From Anaerolineales bacterium UBA3905 (GTDB lineage: Bacteria; Chloroflexota; Anaerolineae; Caldilineales; Caldilineaceae), in contig DGFH01000153.1 of the NCBI GenBank assembly GCA_002391565.1, positions 12,240-50,576 on the forward strand: a stretch of 38,337 nucleotides of DNA. Direction: 5' to 3'. The notes under the pieces were generated by a model. The model had not been told where the DNA came from. It did no database searches and worked only from the letters and a program-made list of their open reading frames with translations. Of the stretch, positions 18,410 to 29,413 are shown in pieces (within the stretch, counting starts at the first letter, position 1; every line of letters begins with the position of its first letter). Both the position numbers and the translations under genes were made by a program.

Positions 18410-21400
18410 CACGAAGTGGCGTGGCCCATAGTAATCGATTCGATCGGAGGTAAGGACGAACGCCAGCCAATACCAGTAGCTTTGCCCCATCGTGACGCCA
18501 ACATCGACAACTGTATATTGGGCAGGTGCACCAACAGCCGGGATAAGTGATGACGTCACTTGCTCAGCGTGACTCAATTCTTCGTCCGTGCTGCGATAGA
18601 GCAGGAAGCCTTGCACTCCGTTTTCATCGGCGGTGCTCCAGCGCAGATTGGCGGCGCCTTGTTCCCCGCTGACCTCGAAGGTCGCCAATTGGATCACCGT
18701 CGGCGCTGGTGCGACAACAAAATCGGCGCCGCCGCTGTCATCTTCCGGCAAGTCGCCATTATTGGGCGTCGAATCGGCGTCGGTCAGATCGTTGCCTTCC
18801 GGGTCGCGGATCGCCACGATCTCCGCCCAGTTGCGCGCCGAACCCTCCATCTGCTGCACCACACGCAATATGATTTCGACCGTGATCGACTGACCGGCAG
18901 ACAGGGGCGTCTGGAGAGTTTTCGTAGCCGCGCCGTCGGCATCGATCTCCCAGCCGTTCGAGTCGTTTGGACTAAGGACAAAACCTGTTGGAATGTGATC
19001 ACAGACGACGACTACGCCCAGCGTTACGCTGCCTTGATTGGTGATCGTCAGCGTAAAGCGCACATCATCGCCTGCCCGCACAAGGGCGGGCTGTCCCTCT
19101 GCCAACTGTTTCGTCAGGGCGACATCGACGCGCTCCACAAAGAAGCTGGCGATGTCATGGTCGTCCTCGTCGTCGCTGCCGTTGCCATCCAGGGCATCAT
19201 CGATCACAGGATCGTTGCCATTTACGGCGTCGTTGACGGCGTCGGCGTCGGCTTGCACCACGCCATCGCCATCCTGTGCGCTCACGATCTCGACGGCATT
19301 GATGACCTGATCATAGGCATCGCCCACGCGCAAGGTGATAGTCGTTGTCATCATCTGGCCGGGCAAGATCGGCCCAGTCACGCGCAATGTCGCCATGTTG
19401 CCTGTCGCCTGCCAGCCGTTGCCCTCATTGGGGCTAAGCATCATGCCTGGCGGCAGATAGTCTACCAGGGTGAGATTCTGCACTGGCATCGTGCCCTGAT
19501 TGTAGAGCTCGATGATAAACCGGATATCATTGCCTTCAACAAGAGCTGGCAGCCCAGCCATATCCGGCATGACGCGCAGCGCCGGGTCGAAACGCGTGGC
19601 TGGCAGCCAGAAGCCCACCGCACCAGCATCGGTGAGACCACTCACCACCGTCACCGGGCTGGGATCAGCGCCGCCGGTGTGAACTGCTCCGAAGGGCAGC
19701 GTAGCATCGTCGATGTCCACAATGGCAATGCCAAAGGGCAATGTCACCGTGTAGACCCCGTTTGCATCTGTCGTCGTGGTGTGGGTGACGCCCAGACTGT
19801 CGGTAATGATGACTGTCACCTGCGCCAGCCCTGGTTCGCCAGCGTCGCGCCCACTGTTGCCATTGACATCATGATAGACGCTGCCCATGACGCTGCCAGG
19901 CGCTGGCGTGTTGACATCGATGGCCTGGTTATTGCCAGCTTCCGGGTCGATGGCGTCGAATGGCGCCACGGTCGCCAGATTGATCAGGTCGCTTTGGTGT
20001 GTGCGGCTGACGACGCCGGTGACGGTTAATATGATTTGTCCGCCGGGCGCCAACGTCACCCCATTCCATGCCCCACTACTGCCATCGTAGAGTCCGGCGC
20101 TGGGGCTGTAAACGATGTCCGACAAGGCGTCCGGCGCCTGCTCCGTCACGGTAAGCGCAGTGACGCTACTGGGGCCGGCGTTGGTGACCACGATCGTGTA
20201 GGTAATGGCGGCGCCCGGCATAAATGGTCTGGGTGTGCTCACCTTGCTGATGCTCAGATCGGCGACGGCTCGTGGCGTCGGCGTTGCGCTGTCGTCGTCA
20301 TCCTGATCGGTGCTGTGGTCGCCGGGCGTCGAATCCGGGTCGTACTGATCGCAGGTGGCAATCTCGGCGTAATTACTGTAACCGCCGCTTGCCTTCACTG
20401 TCGCCGTGATGAACAGCGTTGCCTGTCCAGGCGCCGGCAGATTGCCCACCATCCAGCGCCCAGCGTCGAAGCTGCCCGTGCTGGCAAAGCTGCCGAGATA
20501 ACTGTAACCGATCGGCATGACATCGCTAACGATTACACCGCTGGCGGCGCCTGGCCCGGTATTGGTGACAGTCACCAGGAAGGTGATGACATCACCCACT
20601 TGCGGCGTCAGGTTGCTGGCAGTTTTGGTAAGCGACAAGTCTGCCGGCAAAGTGTCGAAGAAGTTTTGACCGGTGACCTTCTGCCCAGAGACAAGTATGA
20701 TGCCCGGGATTACATCGTCGTTGGGCGGACTGACATCGCCGGTGCTGACATAGCCAATCAGGTTCGTCGCTGTAATCGTGTATGTTCCTGGTGTGAGCGT
20801 AAAGGTGTAGGCGCCGCTGGCGTCGGTGGTTGTACTTACAACGCCGGTGGTCAAAGTTACGCCCGGCAAACCTGGTTCACCGATATCGTAGGCGCCATTG
20901 AAATTCCTGTCATCGTAGACGGCGCCTGTAATCATTGGGGGCGCCAGATAGCCGTCGCTCCCTACATCGTTGGCGATTCCGACGGTGATCGTCTGGGGAT
21001 TTACGCCGGCAATCTGTACATAGTGCGGCGGCGTGCGCACTTCCACTGTGGCGACGCCAGCACGCAACGGCGCCGTGTAAACGCCAGAAGCGTCAGGCGC
21101 CATCTGCTGCACCACGCCGCGGCTGTCGGTGATGACGACCGTCGCCCCGGCTGGCGCACCTTCGCCTGCATCCCACACGCCATTGCCGTTGACATCTTCG
21201 AAGACGACGCCGTGAACCGCAAACCAGCCGTAGTCCTCCACCTCGCCATTGTAGACGCTGGCCGCAGCCTGAATTTCCAGGCCATAGGCGGCAGTGTAAA
21301 GGCGGAAGCGGGCAAAGAGCGGGTTGGCTTCCGAGTAGGCAGCGCCCACGACAACATCCACCGTTTGCGTGCCGGTGATCACAGCGCCTAGCTCCTGTCC

Positions 21401-24400
21401 TTCGTCGGCCTCGAAGTGACCGCTGGCGTCCCAATCGAACCAGCCCCATAAGACGCCAGCGCCACTGGCGGTCACCGTGAGCACGCCAGTCGCGCCTGGC
21501 TTCCACCTCGGGACGAACGCACGCACGATGCCATCGCCTGGGCCACTGGCGGTGGGGCTTTCAACACCATCCACCCCGGTCACGATGCCACTGCCCAGGT
21601 ACAGACGCGCGTCCACCGCATCGGGCACGATGTGGCGCGCGCCATTCTGCGCCAGGGTCGTGTTGGCAAAGCTGGCGGGCAGATAGCCAAACGCCAGCAC
21701 AGAAAGTTGCCCGGCGCTCACGTTGGCAAGTTGTTGATTGGCCGCCAGTGTGATCACTGGCGTCAGGCCATTGGCCGGATCGATCTTGTTGTCCTTATCT
21801 GCGCCCCAGATGACGCCGTAACGGAAGCCCTCGCGCACGGCAACGCCGATGTGATAGTCGCCGGCCGCCAGTACGGTGAAGGTGTAGGCGCCGCTGACGT
21901 CGGTATTGACGCCAACGCTCTGGGGATTGCCATTGACATCAGTGTAGTAAAGCGTGACGGTGACATCGGGCAACGGCGGTTCGCCGCTCCCGATCATGCC
22001 GTCGCCATCATCCGCCCACACTACGCCGCGCAGCGCGCCCATGGTCAACAGCACGATCGTGGGATCATTGGGCTCGCCGGTTGCCGGATCGTCGGTGGCG
22101 ACGGCAGGTGCGTTGGCGCTTGCCACCAGCCCCTGGTTGGCGATGGCGGCAAGCTGGAAGGGCAGCACATTGTCGACCGTGACTTCGTATTCGATGATAG
22201 CTGTGCTGTGGGCGGCAAGGCTGGCAAAGTGCACGCTGACCATATCGTCAGACGCCTGGTTGCCCCTGAGAATGTTGCACGCCGGGTTGCACGTCACTGT
22301 GCCGGTGCGCAATTGCGTGTGCGCATCCAAGCGATCGTCAAGAACCACATCGTAAGCAGTTGCCGGACCGGTCGTGATCACCACGCGGTATTTGAGTATA
22401 TCGCCGGGTGAAACGCCGCCGTTGCCGTCCAGATCATTGTAAGGCGCAAGCGATGACGCCGTATCGGTGTTATCGAGCGCCACCTTGCTGGCAACCAACG
22501 TTGTGGGCGCCACCAGCGTATTGGCGTCAGTTGCCTCAATGGGAACGCCGGCAAAACGTGCCACAGCCATGTTCTCAAGCACTGTTCCCACCGGGGCGCC
22601 TGGATCGACGCTGCCTGTCACCGTGTAGGTGAGGACGCCGCCGACCAGGATCGTGGCTGTGTCGGTCAGATCACCGTTGCCGACAGGCGTGCAAGACGAG
22701 CCGCTACTGGCAAGGCACCTCCACGTTACGCCCGTGATGGTTGTCGGGAAAGTATCCGTCACCAGGACGCCGGCCGCAGCGCTTGGGCCAGCATTTTCCA
22801 CCCGGATAATGTAGTGCACCGGATAGCCCGGCGCCAGACCGGGATTCGGAGTGCTATATTTGCTGACGATCAACTCCGCGCTTGGCGTCAGTTCACCACT
22901 ATCGGTGCTGAGATTGTTATTGGGCGCCAGATCGGCGACGCCGCCCGGCGCAGTCACGCCGGCGCTGTTCTCCAGTAAACCTGTGACGTCGGGCGGCAAC
23001 ATCCCGGTGACAACGTAGGTTAGCACACCGCCCGCCAGGATGTTCACCGTATCGACAAGATCGTCGCTGCCGCTAGATGTACATAACGAGCCTGCGCTGG
23101 CCTGACAACTCCAGGTCACACCGGTCAACGTCACCGGCATCGTATCTGTGACAGTGGCGCCCATGACGTTACTCGGCCCATAATTGGTCACAGTGATCTG
23201 GTAGGTCACGGTTTGACCGGGCACACGACTACCAGTGGGAACCGTCTTGAGGATGCTCAAGTCGGCGGCGGGCCGCAGTTCGACGCCGGCGCCGCCCGTT
23301 GCGGCAAACGCGCGTCCGAGCCCATCGCGATAAGTCGCTAGCACCGGGTTGGCGAGTAGATTGACCTCCTCCGGCAGCACGGTGACGACAAGCTGGTCAC
23401 GGCCAGTGCAACCATCCTGCGAACGCGCGGTGACGGTGACAGTGTAGACGCCAGCGTTTGTGTAAGTGTGAACAAAGCTGACGCCAGTCTGATAGCCAAT
23501 GCTGACGCTGTCGCCGAAGTCGATGGTGTAGCTGTACGGGGCGCGGCCATCCAACGCTTCCTCAGCGATGGTGAAAAGTACAGGTTGATTCGCCAGTGTG
23601 CTCGAAGGCGCAGCTGCAAAAGGTCGCAACCCGGTGTAGGTCGCCTGCATGTTGAAGATTAAGCCGCTATGGTCACCGCTATCAAACTTGTCATGTCCAC
23701 CGTGTCGGTTGTTCAACAACTGCACACTCAGCAGGTTGATGCCTGGCTGCACACCGGCGCCGGCGTCAAAAGCATCCGCTGCACCGGCGCCAACTTCCTG
23801 TCCCAAATAGACGCCGTTGAGATAGATATCGGCGACATCGTCTCCGGCGAGCTGGATGCTGGCGTCTAATCCGGTGGCGTTAAGTGGCATGCAAAAATTC
23901 TGGCGGAAGAAAGAGAAGTTGCCCATCGTCTCCGCATCCGTGTGCATTGTCACCCACTGAGCCGATAATTCAGCAGGATTGAGCCAGTACATAGACTCCA
24001 GATCGCTGGCGGCGACAGGTTGTGTCCAACCTGCGTCATTGAATGGCGTCAAACGAGGGTTGTCGTTCCAACCAGCGGACGGTAAGCCATTTTCGCCTTG
24101 GTAGACGCCCCGGAAGGAAGCACAGCCGTCAAAGTCGCACCAGGGGCGGCTTCCAGTCGATGGTGCAATTGTGCTGCTAGTGATCGTCACGGCGCCGCTG
24201 ATCGACTCGGTAGTGAGGGTGGGCAGCGTCTGCGTCATGCCGCCAGCGCCGGGCTGCGGAATCACGGCGAAGCTCAGTGTGCCCGTGACGCCTGGCGCTA
24301 CGTCGCCCATGTCCCAGGTAATGACGTTGCCATTCACCACGCCGCCAGGACTGACGCTGCCCGGAACAAGCATCGTGTTGGCAGGCAACACATCGGTGAC

Positions 24401-27400
24401 CACCACATTGTAGGCTATGCCGTACTGGGAATTGTAGCCTTCGATTGTGTAAGTCAGGGGTTGACCGACATAGACCGGGCCAGCTGCGTGTTTTTCCAGC
24501 GCGATGTAGGGTGCGATCACCACGTCGCTGTCGGTGAAGATATTGCCTGCCGGGTTGACATCCGCGCCGTTGGCGCCGTCGTCGGTGATCATCACGCGAT
24601 TGGCGACCACGGAGCCGGGTTGTGCATCTGCCTTAACCTGCGCCGTCACCGTCAGGGTGCGCATATCGTTGACAGGCAGCGCTCCGATCGTCCAGACGAT
24701 GGTATTGGCGCCGCTGTCGTAGCTGCCCGGCGGCGTCGCGCCGATGTACTCAAGCCCCGCCAGCAGCGTATCGGTGATCTGTACACCGGTGGCGACTTGA
24801 GAGCCGGTGTTGGAGTAAGCGATGGTGTACGTTAGCCACTCGCCCGCCTGCACCTGGCTCACACCATCTTGCTTGATAATAGACAGGTCGGGCTGCGCAG
24901 CTACATCCAGCATTGCAGTCGCCATGTTGTCGCCAGGCGCCGGGTCTGCAACTGTGGCGGTGATGGCGGCGGTGTTGTCGATCGTGGTGACGCCGGCGGG
25001 CAGGACATCATCCACGCGCACGGTGAAGGTGACGACCCCGCTGGCGCCGCCTGCCAGATCGCCCAGAGTGATGCTGAGCATACGGCTGGCGTTCACATAT
25101 GCGCCGGCATCATCGCCGGCTGCATCGCTCAGGTTGACGCCATCCAGGTAAAGGCTGCCGGCGACGTAACCGGTGTTGATAGGGATCACGTCAGTCAACA
25201 CCACATCGGTGGCGATGCCGCTGGACAGGTTGCCGTAACGCAAACGATAGAGAATCTCATTACCAGGGAGCACCGGGACGCTGGCCGCCAGCGCCGTCTT
25301 CTGTACGTAGATGTTGGCTCCGGGCAGTGCACTCAGCACCACTGTTGACTGGTTGTTACGCGGGTTCAGATCGACCTGATCGCTAGTCACCTCAGCGGTA
25401 TTCGTCACAGCGGTGACGCCGGGCGGCAAGATGTCAGCCACCATCGCCCGGTAACGCAGATAGCCCTCGGCGCCGGGTGGCATGTCAGGCAGTTCCAACA
25501 ATAACTGATGCAGCGCACTGACATACGTTGCCGTAAGCGGCCAGGTTGTCGCCCCCACCACCAGCACCGCCGAGCCGTCCACATAGGTGGTGTTGACATC
25601 CAGGGTGTCGGTGATGCGCACACTCGTGGCAAACGCGCTGCCTCGGTTGTCGCCAATGTAGGTGTAGGTAATCATCTGCCCGGCGCCAATGGGCGATGAG
25701 TCGGCGGTGGCGCTCTTGAATAGCGTCAGATCAGGGTGCGCCGTCACGGTGTCGACGTCGGCGACCTCGTTATTGGTGCGGTCGCGGTCCGGGCTAGTTG
25801 CCGTCAGGTTGGCGTAATTACTCAGCCCGATGACACCATCGGGCAGTGAAATCGCCACACGCGCCTGCAACGTGAACGACACAATCTCACCCGGCGCAAT
25901 GTCCGCCGGCGTCCAGACGTAAATGCCCGCAGCCGGGTTGCTGGCAGGCGGGCTGCTGGCAACATACTCAAGATAGGCGGGCAGGGTGTCGGTGACGATG
26001 ACGCCAGCGCCCGTGATGCTGCCCTGGTTGATCAAGGTAATCACGTAGTCGAGCAGTTCTCCTGGCGCCGCCGTGTTTTTGCCGTCATCTTTCAAGATGA
26101 GTAAGTCCGCTGTGCCAGGCGCCAGGTTCTGAAACGTCGGGCCTGTGTCCAGGATCGTAGGCGTCGCCGTGGCGTTTTGGTAGCCCCTGAGGGAAGCAAC
26201 CACCGTTGCCGGGCCGGGCGCCAGGGCGCAGCCGACCCCTGCGACAAAGCGATAAAGGCCACCCTCGGCAACAGTGGTGGTGCATACTTCGCTGCCCTGT
26301 GTCATTGTCACCACGGCGCCGACTAGCGGCACGCCGCTGCCCAGATCGGTGACGAAGCCGCTGAGACTCGGTTGCACCAGCGTCAGGTTGCCGATGTTAG
26401 CCGCACCCGCCACGATGATTGCCGGCGCTGTACGCAGCAGATAGCCCGCCGGGGCGCCGCCCACGGCGCCGACAGTCGCCACACCGGGCGCCAGCAAACA
26501 ACCGTTCTGCCCACTCGTCACCAGGTACGCACCACCGGCGGCGGTTGTCGCCGTACATGTGTTGCCCAGGCTATCTGTAATCATCAGCGTGACGCCAACC
26601 AACGGGGCGCCGCTGCTCGCATCGGTCACTGTGCCAGAGAGCGTCGTCGTCTGTGCCATCAGGCCAGCGCTGGCCGTGTTGTCGCCGGGGTTGGCGTCAT
26701 ACAGCGCCGAAGCGACGCTGGCTGTGTTGGTGAGCGTGCGCCCGCCCTGCCCCAAATTCACCGTCGCCGTCAGCATCAGGGTAGCGTCGGCGCCGTTGGC
26801 GAGTGAACCGACAAACCACGTCGGTGGTGTGTAGGCGCCTGTGGTGACAGAGGCTGCGCTCAGCGTCAAACCGGCAGGCACGGCATCGGTCACAGTCACA
26901 TTATCTGCCGACGCTGGCCCCTGATTGACCACGCGCACCGTGTAGACCACGCTCCCAGCCTCGGTAGGGCGGTTATCATTCACCAGCTTTGTGAGCGCCA
27001 GGTCGGTGTGTGGAATCGCCGTGTAGGTTGGCTGTTGTCCGGGTGTAGCCGGGTCGCCATCCGTCTGCAACATGGTGTTGTTGACGCCGCCCTGGTTCGA
27101 GTCGTAACTGACCACTCCCTGGTTGCTGATCTGGGTGACGCCGGTCAGCGGATTGTCGAGTTGCACGGTCAGCTGAATGGTGGCGCGTGCACCACTCGCC
27201 AGGTTAATGCCGGTCACACTGAGCGCAGGCGCGCTATAAACGGCGACGCCATTGTCGGTTGATGCGCTGACGTAGGTCGTGTGCGCCGGGATTGTGTCGG
27301 CGAAAGTGGCGTTGGCAACCGGGTAGCTGCCGGTATTGGTAAGTAGAATGGTGTAGCGAATCTGACCGCCAGGCTGTAGCGGGCCGCCGCCCACCACCTC

Positions 27401-29212
27401 GGCAAATTTGGTGGCAGTGAGCGTGGCGCCGCCGCCCGCCAGAATCTGCGTTGGCTGTTTACCAGGCGTCGTCAGATCGGCGTCAGTGAGCACATTGACG
27501 CCGTTGTACGTGAGCGTGCCCTGGTTCGAGATGACATCGCGAATTTTGACGCCGCTGTTGACCGTGACTTTGAATTCGAGCGTCGCCTGGTTGCCAGCCG
27601 CAACGCTCACCGTCCAGTTCAGCGTCCGAGTCGTACTGTTGTAACTGACGGCGCCGCCTGAGACGCTGGCGCTATTCGCCACATAGGTCGTGTTGGACGG
27701 AATCACATCAGCAAAGGTGACCGTCGGCGCATTTTGGTTGCCGGTGTTAGGCAGCGTCACCCGATACGTCAGGCGATCCCCTGGCGAAACTGCCCCATTC
27801 CCGTCCAGGTCTTCATAACTCACCGTCTTCGTTGAAGTGTCGAAGTTCGGGCCAGCTGTGACGCTGATGAGCGTCGGCTGCGCACCTTCGGTCTGCATGT
27901 CACCGTCGGTGAGGGCGCTCACGGCGCCGTAGGTGTATGCACCCTGATTGCTGATCTGGGTGACGCCAGGCGGGATCGGGTTGACCACGCGCACCTTAAA
28001 CGAGATAGCCGCCTGACCAGCTGCCGGCACGGTGATATTGGTGATCGAGATGGGGTCGGTCGCATGCAACGTTGCGCCGTAAGGAATGCTGATACTGTTG
28101 GCGACATAGGTCGTGTTTGCCGGAAGCGTATCAGTAAACGTCACTCCAGATATCGCTGAATTGGTGTTGTTGTTTAGCACGACGCTGTAAAGCAGTTCTT
28201 CGCCAGGCGCGACGCTGCCGCCGCCGGTGGTGACATTTTGCACCGACTTGGTGGCCGTGAGATCGGGCACCTGCTGCGTAACATTCAGGTTACGGATTTC
28301 GTGAAAGTTATACGCACCACCGGTTGAGGCGGCGAAGCCCATCTTCAGCGTGCCAGGGGCCGAGGTGGGCATCGTGAACGGCCCAAAGAGCGGCGTCCAG
28401 GCCGCGTCATACTTGCTAAATTTCATGGCAACCCTGACCTGATAAGCGGCGCCGACCGGTGTGACGACAATCTGCACTTGCCGGAAGTAGAAGGCGTCGG
28501 ACGGGCGCGTTGCACCATTGCCACAGCCTGCTACATAGTTGGGGCAGTCCAGCCTGGGTAGGTTCCACGGCGCACGATCAAGGCGCGTCGTGCCTGCGAG
28601 ATAGTCATAACCCGTCGTGCCGACGCCGGGACCGCGCACGGCTACGGCATTGGGTGTGAAGGTCGTACCGCCCACGCGCCCCTCGGTGGGGTTGGAATAG
28701 TTGCCAAACTCATCCAGCCCCAACCCAAGATAACCACCACTCAATCCATTGACGCCGATCTTTTGAGCAAACCCCAGCGAACCGCCGGATGCACCTACCT
28801 TGAAAGTGGGCGTGGCGCCGTCGAAGAGGAAGAAAGAAAGTCCGTCGGCGCCAGTGCCTCCCCACGCTGCATAGTCGAAAGTCACCACCAACCCACGCCC
28901 GGTGGGGATCGGCGTGTTGTAATAGGCATAGCCCGCCTGGTTAAAATCGTTGCTGGTCAAACGCAGCCAGCCATCGCCCACCGGATCGGCGACGCCGCTG
29001 GTTAACCTTGCCGCACCGCCTAACACCCACCCTGGGGCGCTGGCATCCTTGAAGGTAATCGCAACCGGGAAGGTGAAATCGCTTTGCGCCTGCACGGCAA
29101 TAGGCGGCCACAATCCGCCAACCAGAGCGATCAACAAACCAACACGCACCACCATCAACGCAATGGATCGACATCTCTCGGTATTTACTCGCATATCAAT
29201 TCGGTGTAGCAT
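18359..29212 (-). CDS. Giant surface protein: L-type lectin, multiple DUF11, PKD, SdrD-B-like and GEVED-like domains
   Basis: 3617-residue exported protein. The signal peptide is about 7-43 (VVRVGLLIALVGGLW, then AVQAQ). Domains in order: an L-type lectin-like domain about 47-310 (GADGLSFFLFDG, GYLGLGLDEFGNY); at least 16 DUF11 units, mostly 317-1640 and 1980-2360 (pattern GxxxxYTITVTNxGP, DTLPANTTYV); two carboxypeptidase-regulatory-like units near 860 and 950; and a region near 1690-1860 with FCMPL and GDDVADIYLNG. A PKD domain follows near 1870-1950 (YTIDFGD, GVYTVTVTA). SdrD-B-like units (GVVWADDGDG, GAVYDDRNFNGAYDIGEPG) lie near 2390, 2670, 2765 and 3110, with a GEVED motif near 2655. 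The C-terminus, after a fibronectin-like stretch, is LLYLPVVVR. ATG at 29212 is chosen because GAGAGG lies 8 bases before it; a GTG at 29221 overlaps that site. An adhesin or S-layer-associated role is likely but inferred. Confidence 0.93.
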   Translation of the reverse strand: MLHRIDMRVNTERCRSIALMVVRVGLLIALVGGLWPPIAVQAQSDFTFPVAITFKDASAPGWVLGGAARLTSGVADPVGDGWLRLTSNDFNQAGYAYYNTPIPTGRGLVVTFDYAAWGGTGADGLSFFLFDGATPTFKVGASGGSLGFAQKIGVNGLSGGYLGLGLDEFGNYSNPTEGRVGGTTFTPNAVAVRGPGVGTTGYDYLAGTTRLDRAPWNLPRLDCPNYVAGCGNGATRPSDAFYFRQVQIVVTPVGAAYQVRVAMKFSKYDAAWTPLFGPFTMPTSAPGTLKMGFAASTGGAYNFHEIRNLNVTQQVPDLTATKSVQNVTTGGGSVAPGEELLYSVVLNNNTNSAISGVTFTDTLPANTTYVANSISIPYGATLHATDPISITNITVPAAGQAAISFKVRVVNPIPPGVTQISNQGAYTYGAVSALTDGDMQTEGAQPTLISVTAGPNFDTSTKTVSYEDLDGNGAVSPGDRLTYRVTLPNTGNQNAPTVTFADVIPSNTTYVANSASVSGGAVSYNSTTRTLNWTVSVAAGNQATLEFKVTVNSGVKIRDVISNQGTLTYNGVNVLTDADLTTPGKQPTQILAGGGATLTATKFAEVVGGGPLQPGGQIRYTILLTNTGSYPVANATFADTIPAHTTYVSASTDNGVAVYSAPALSVTGINLASGARATIQLTVQLDNPLTGVTQISNQGVVSYDSNQGGVNNTMLQTDGDPATPGQQPTYTAIPHTDLALTKLVNDNRPTEAGSVVYTVRVVNQGPASADNVTVTDAVPAGLTLSAASVTTGAYTPPTWFVGSLANGADATLMLTATVNLGQGGRTLTNTASVASALYDANPGDNTASAGLMAQTTTLSGTVTDASSGAPLVGVTLMITDSLGNTCTATTAAGGAYLVTSGQNGCLLAPGVATVGAVGGAPAGYLLRTAPAIIVAGAANIGNLTLVQPSLSGFVTDLGSGVPLVGAVVTMTQGSEVCTTTVAEGGLYRFVAGVGCALAPGPATVVASLRGYQNATATPTILDTGPTFQNLAPGTADLLILKDDGKNTAAPGELLDYVITLINQGSITGAGVIVTDTLPAYLEYVASSPPASNPAAGIYVWTPADIAPGEIVSFTLQARVAISLPDGVIGLSNYANLTATSPDRDRTNNEVADVDTVTAHPDLTLFKSATADSSPIGAGQMITYTYIGDNRGSAFATSVRITDTLDVNTTYVDGSAVLVVGATTWPLTATYVSALHQLLLELPDMPPGAEGYLRYRAMVADILPPGVTAVTNTAEVTSDQVDLNPRNNQSTVVLSALPGANIYVQKTALAASVPVLPGNEILYRLRYGNLSSGIATDVVLTDVIPINTGYVAGSLYLDGVNLSDAAGDDAGAYVNASRMLSITLGDLAGGASGVVTFTVRVDDVLPAGVTTIDNTAAITATVADPAPGDNMATAMLDVAAQPDLSIIKQDGVSQVQAGEWLTYTIAYSNTGSQVATGVQITDTLLAGLEYIGATPPGSYDSGANTIVWTIGALPVNDMRTLTVTAQVKADAQPGSVVANRVMITDDGANGADVNPAGNIFTDSDVVIAPYIALEKHAAGPVYVGQPLTYTIEGYNSQYGIAYNVVVTDVLPANTMLVPGSVSPGGVVNGNVITWDMGDVAPGVTGTLSFAVIPQPGAGGMTQTLPTLTTESISGAVTITSSTIAPSTGSRPWCDFDGCASFRGVYQGENGLPSAGWNDNPRLTPFNDAGWTQPVAASDLESMYWLNPAELSAQWVTMHTDAETMGNFSFFRQNFCMPLNATGLDASIQLAGDDVADIYLNGVYLGQEVGAGAADAFDAGAGVQPGINLLSVQLLNNRHGGHDKFDSGDHSGLIFNMQATYTGLRPFAAAPSSTLANQPVLFTIAEEALDGRAPYSYTIDFGDSVSIGYQTGVSFVHTYTNAGVYTVTVTARSQDGCTGRDQLVVTVLPEEVNLLANPVLATYRDGLGRAFAATGGAGVELRPAADLSILKTVPTGSRVPGQTVTYQITVTNYGPSNVMGATVTDTMPVTLTGVTWSCQASAGSLCTSSGSDDLVDTVNILAGGVLTYVVTGMLPPDVTGLLENSAGVTAPGGVADLAPNNNLSTDSGELTPSAELIVSKYSTPNPGLAPGYPVHYIIRVENAGPSAAAGVLVTDTFPTTITGVTWRCLASSGSSCTPVGNGDLTDTATILVGGVLTYTVTGSVDPGAPVGTVLENMAVARFAGVPIEATDANTLVAPTTLVASKVALDNTDTASSLAPYNDLDGNGGVSPGDILKYRVVITTGPATAYDVVLDDRLDAHTQLRTGTVTCNPACNILRGNQASDDMVSVHFASLAAHSTAIIEYEVTVDNVLPFQLAAIANQGLVASANAPAVATDDPATGEPNDPTIVLLTMGALRGVVWADDGDGMIGSGEPPLPDVTVTLYYTDVNGNPQSVGVNTDVSGAYTFTVLAAGDYHIGVAVREGFRYGVIWGADKDNKIDPANGLTPVITLAANQQLANVSAGQLSVLAFGYLPASFANTTLAQNGARHIVPDAVDARLYLGSGIVTGVDGVESPTASGPGDGIVRAFVPRWKPGATGVLTVTASGAGVLWGWFDWDASGHFEADEGQELGAVITGTQTVDVVVGAAYSEANPLFARFRLYTAAYGLEIQAAASVYNGEVEDYGWFAVHGVVFEDVNGNGVWDAGEGAPAGATVVITDSRGVVQQMAPDASGVYTAPLRAGVATVEVRTPPHYVQIAGVNPQTITVGIANDVGSDGYLAPPMITGAVYDDRNFNGAYDIGEPGLPGVTLTTGVVSTTTDASGAYTFTLTPGTYTITATNLIGYVSTGDVSPPNDDVIPGIILVSGQKVTGQNFFDTLPADLSLTKTASNLTPQVGDVITFLVTVTNTGPGAASGVIVSDVMPIGYSYLGSFASTGSFDAGRWMVGNLPAPGQATLFITATVKASGGYSNYAEIATCDQYDPDSTPGDHSTDQDDDDSATPTPRAVADLSISKVSTPRPFMPGAAITYTIVVTNAGPSSVTALTVTEQAPDALSDIVYSPSAGLYDGSSGAWNGVTLAPGGQIILTVTGVVSRTHQSDLINLATVAPFDAIDPEAGNNQAIDVNTPAPGSVMGSVYHDVNGNSGRDAGEPGLAQVTVIITDSLGVTHTTTTDANGVYTVTLPFGIAIVDIDDATLPFGAVHTGGADPSPVTVVSGLTDAGAVGFWLPATRFDPALRVMPDMAGLPALVEGNDIRFIIELYNQGTMPVQNLTLVDYLPPGMMLSPNEGNGWQATGNMATLRVTGPILPGQMMTTTITLRVGDAYDQVINAVEIVSAQDGDGVVQADADAVNDAVNGNDPVIDDALDGNGSDDEDDHDIASFFVERVDVALTKQLAEGQPALVRAGDDVRFTLTITNQGSVTLGVVVVCDHIPTGFVLSPNDSNGWEIDADGAATKTLQTPLSAGQSITVEIILRVVQQMEGSARNWAEIVAIRDPEGNDLTDADSTPNNGDLPEDDSGGADFVVAPAPTVIQLATFEVSGEQGAANLRWSTADENGVQGFLLYRSTDEELSHAEQVTSSLIPAVGAPAQYTVVDVGVTMGQSYWYWLAFVLTSDRIDYYGPRHFVLAPTGGDLLYLPVVVR

Positions 29213-29413
29213 CGTCGCCACCTCTCTGGACGGAATTCAAATGAGGGTGCATGTTCTGGCATAAAACACCCATTGCCTTCCAGTATAGGACTGGCGCATA
29301 ACATCAGCATCTGGCAATTGATGCAATGTTTTGTGGTAAGGGTGGTGTTGCTGCCAATACACTGTTGCCAGGAATCGCCACTTTTGGGAAGCTGTGGTAC
29401 ATTAACGCGTCGT
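29213..29413. promoter_or_regulatory. Divergent intergenic region between the giant lectin gene and the pentapeptide operon
   Basis: 201 bases serving as promoter region for both directions. On the plus strand TGG-TACATT (29395-29403) is a plausible extended -10 placed so that transcription would begin only a few bases before the ATG at 29414, which has no Shine-Dalgarno sequence. On the minus strand GAGAGG at 29226-29221 is the ribosome-binding site of the giant gene. No direct repeats of the island type are present. Confidence 0.4.

Noticed and set aside
18560..21391. Two plus-strand frames of 489 and 451 codons opposite the giant lectin gene
   Set aside because: Shadows of the repetitive DUF11 and SdrD-B coding sequence; no recognisable protein features.
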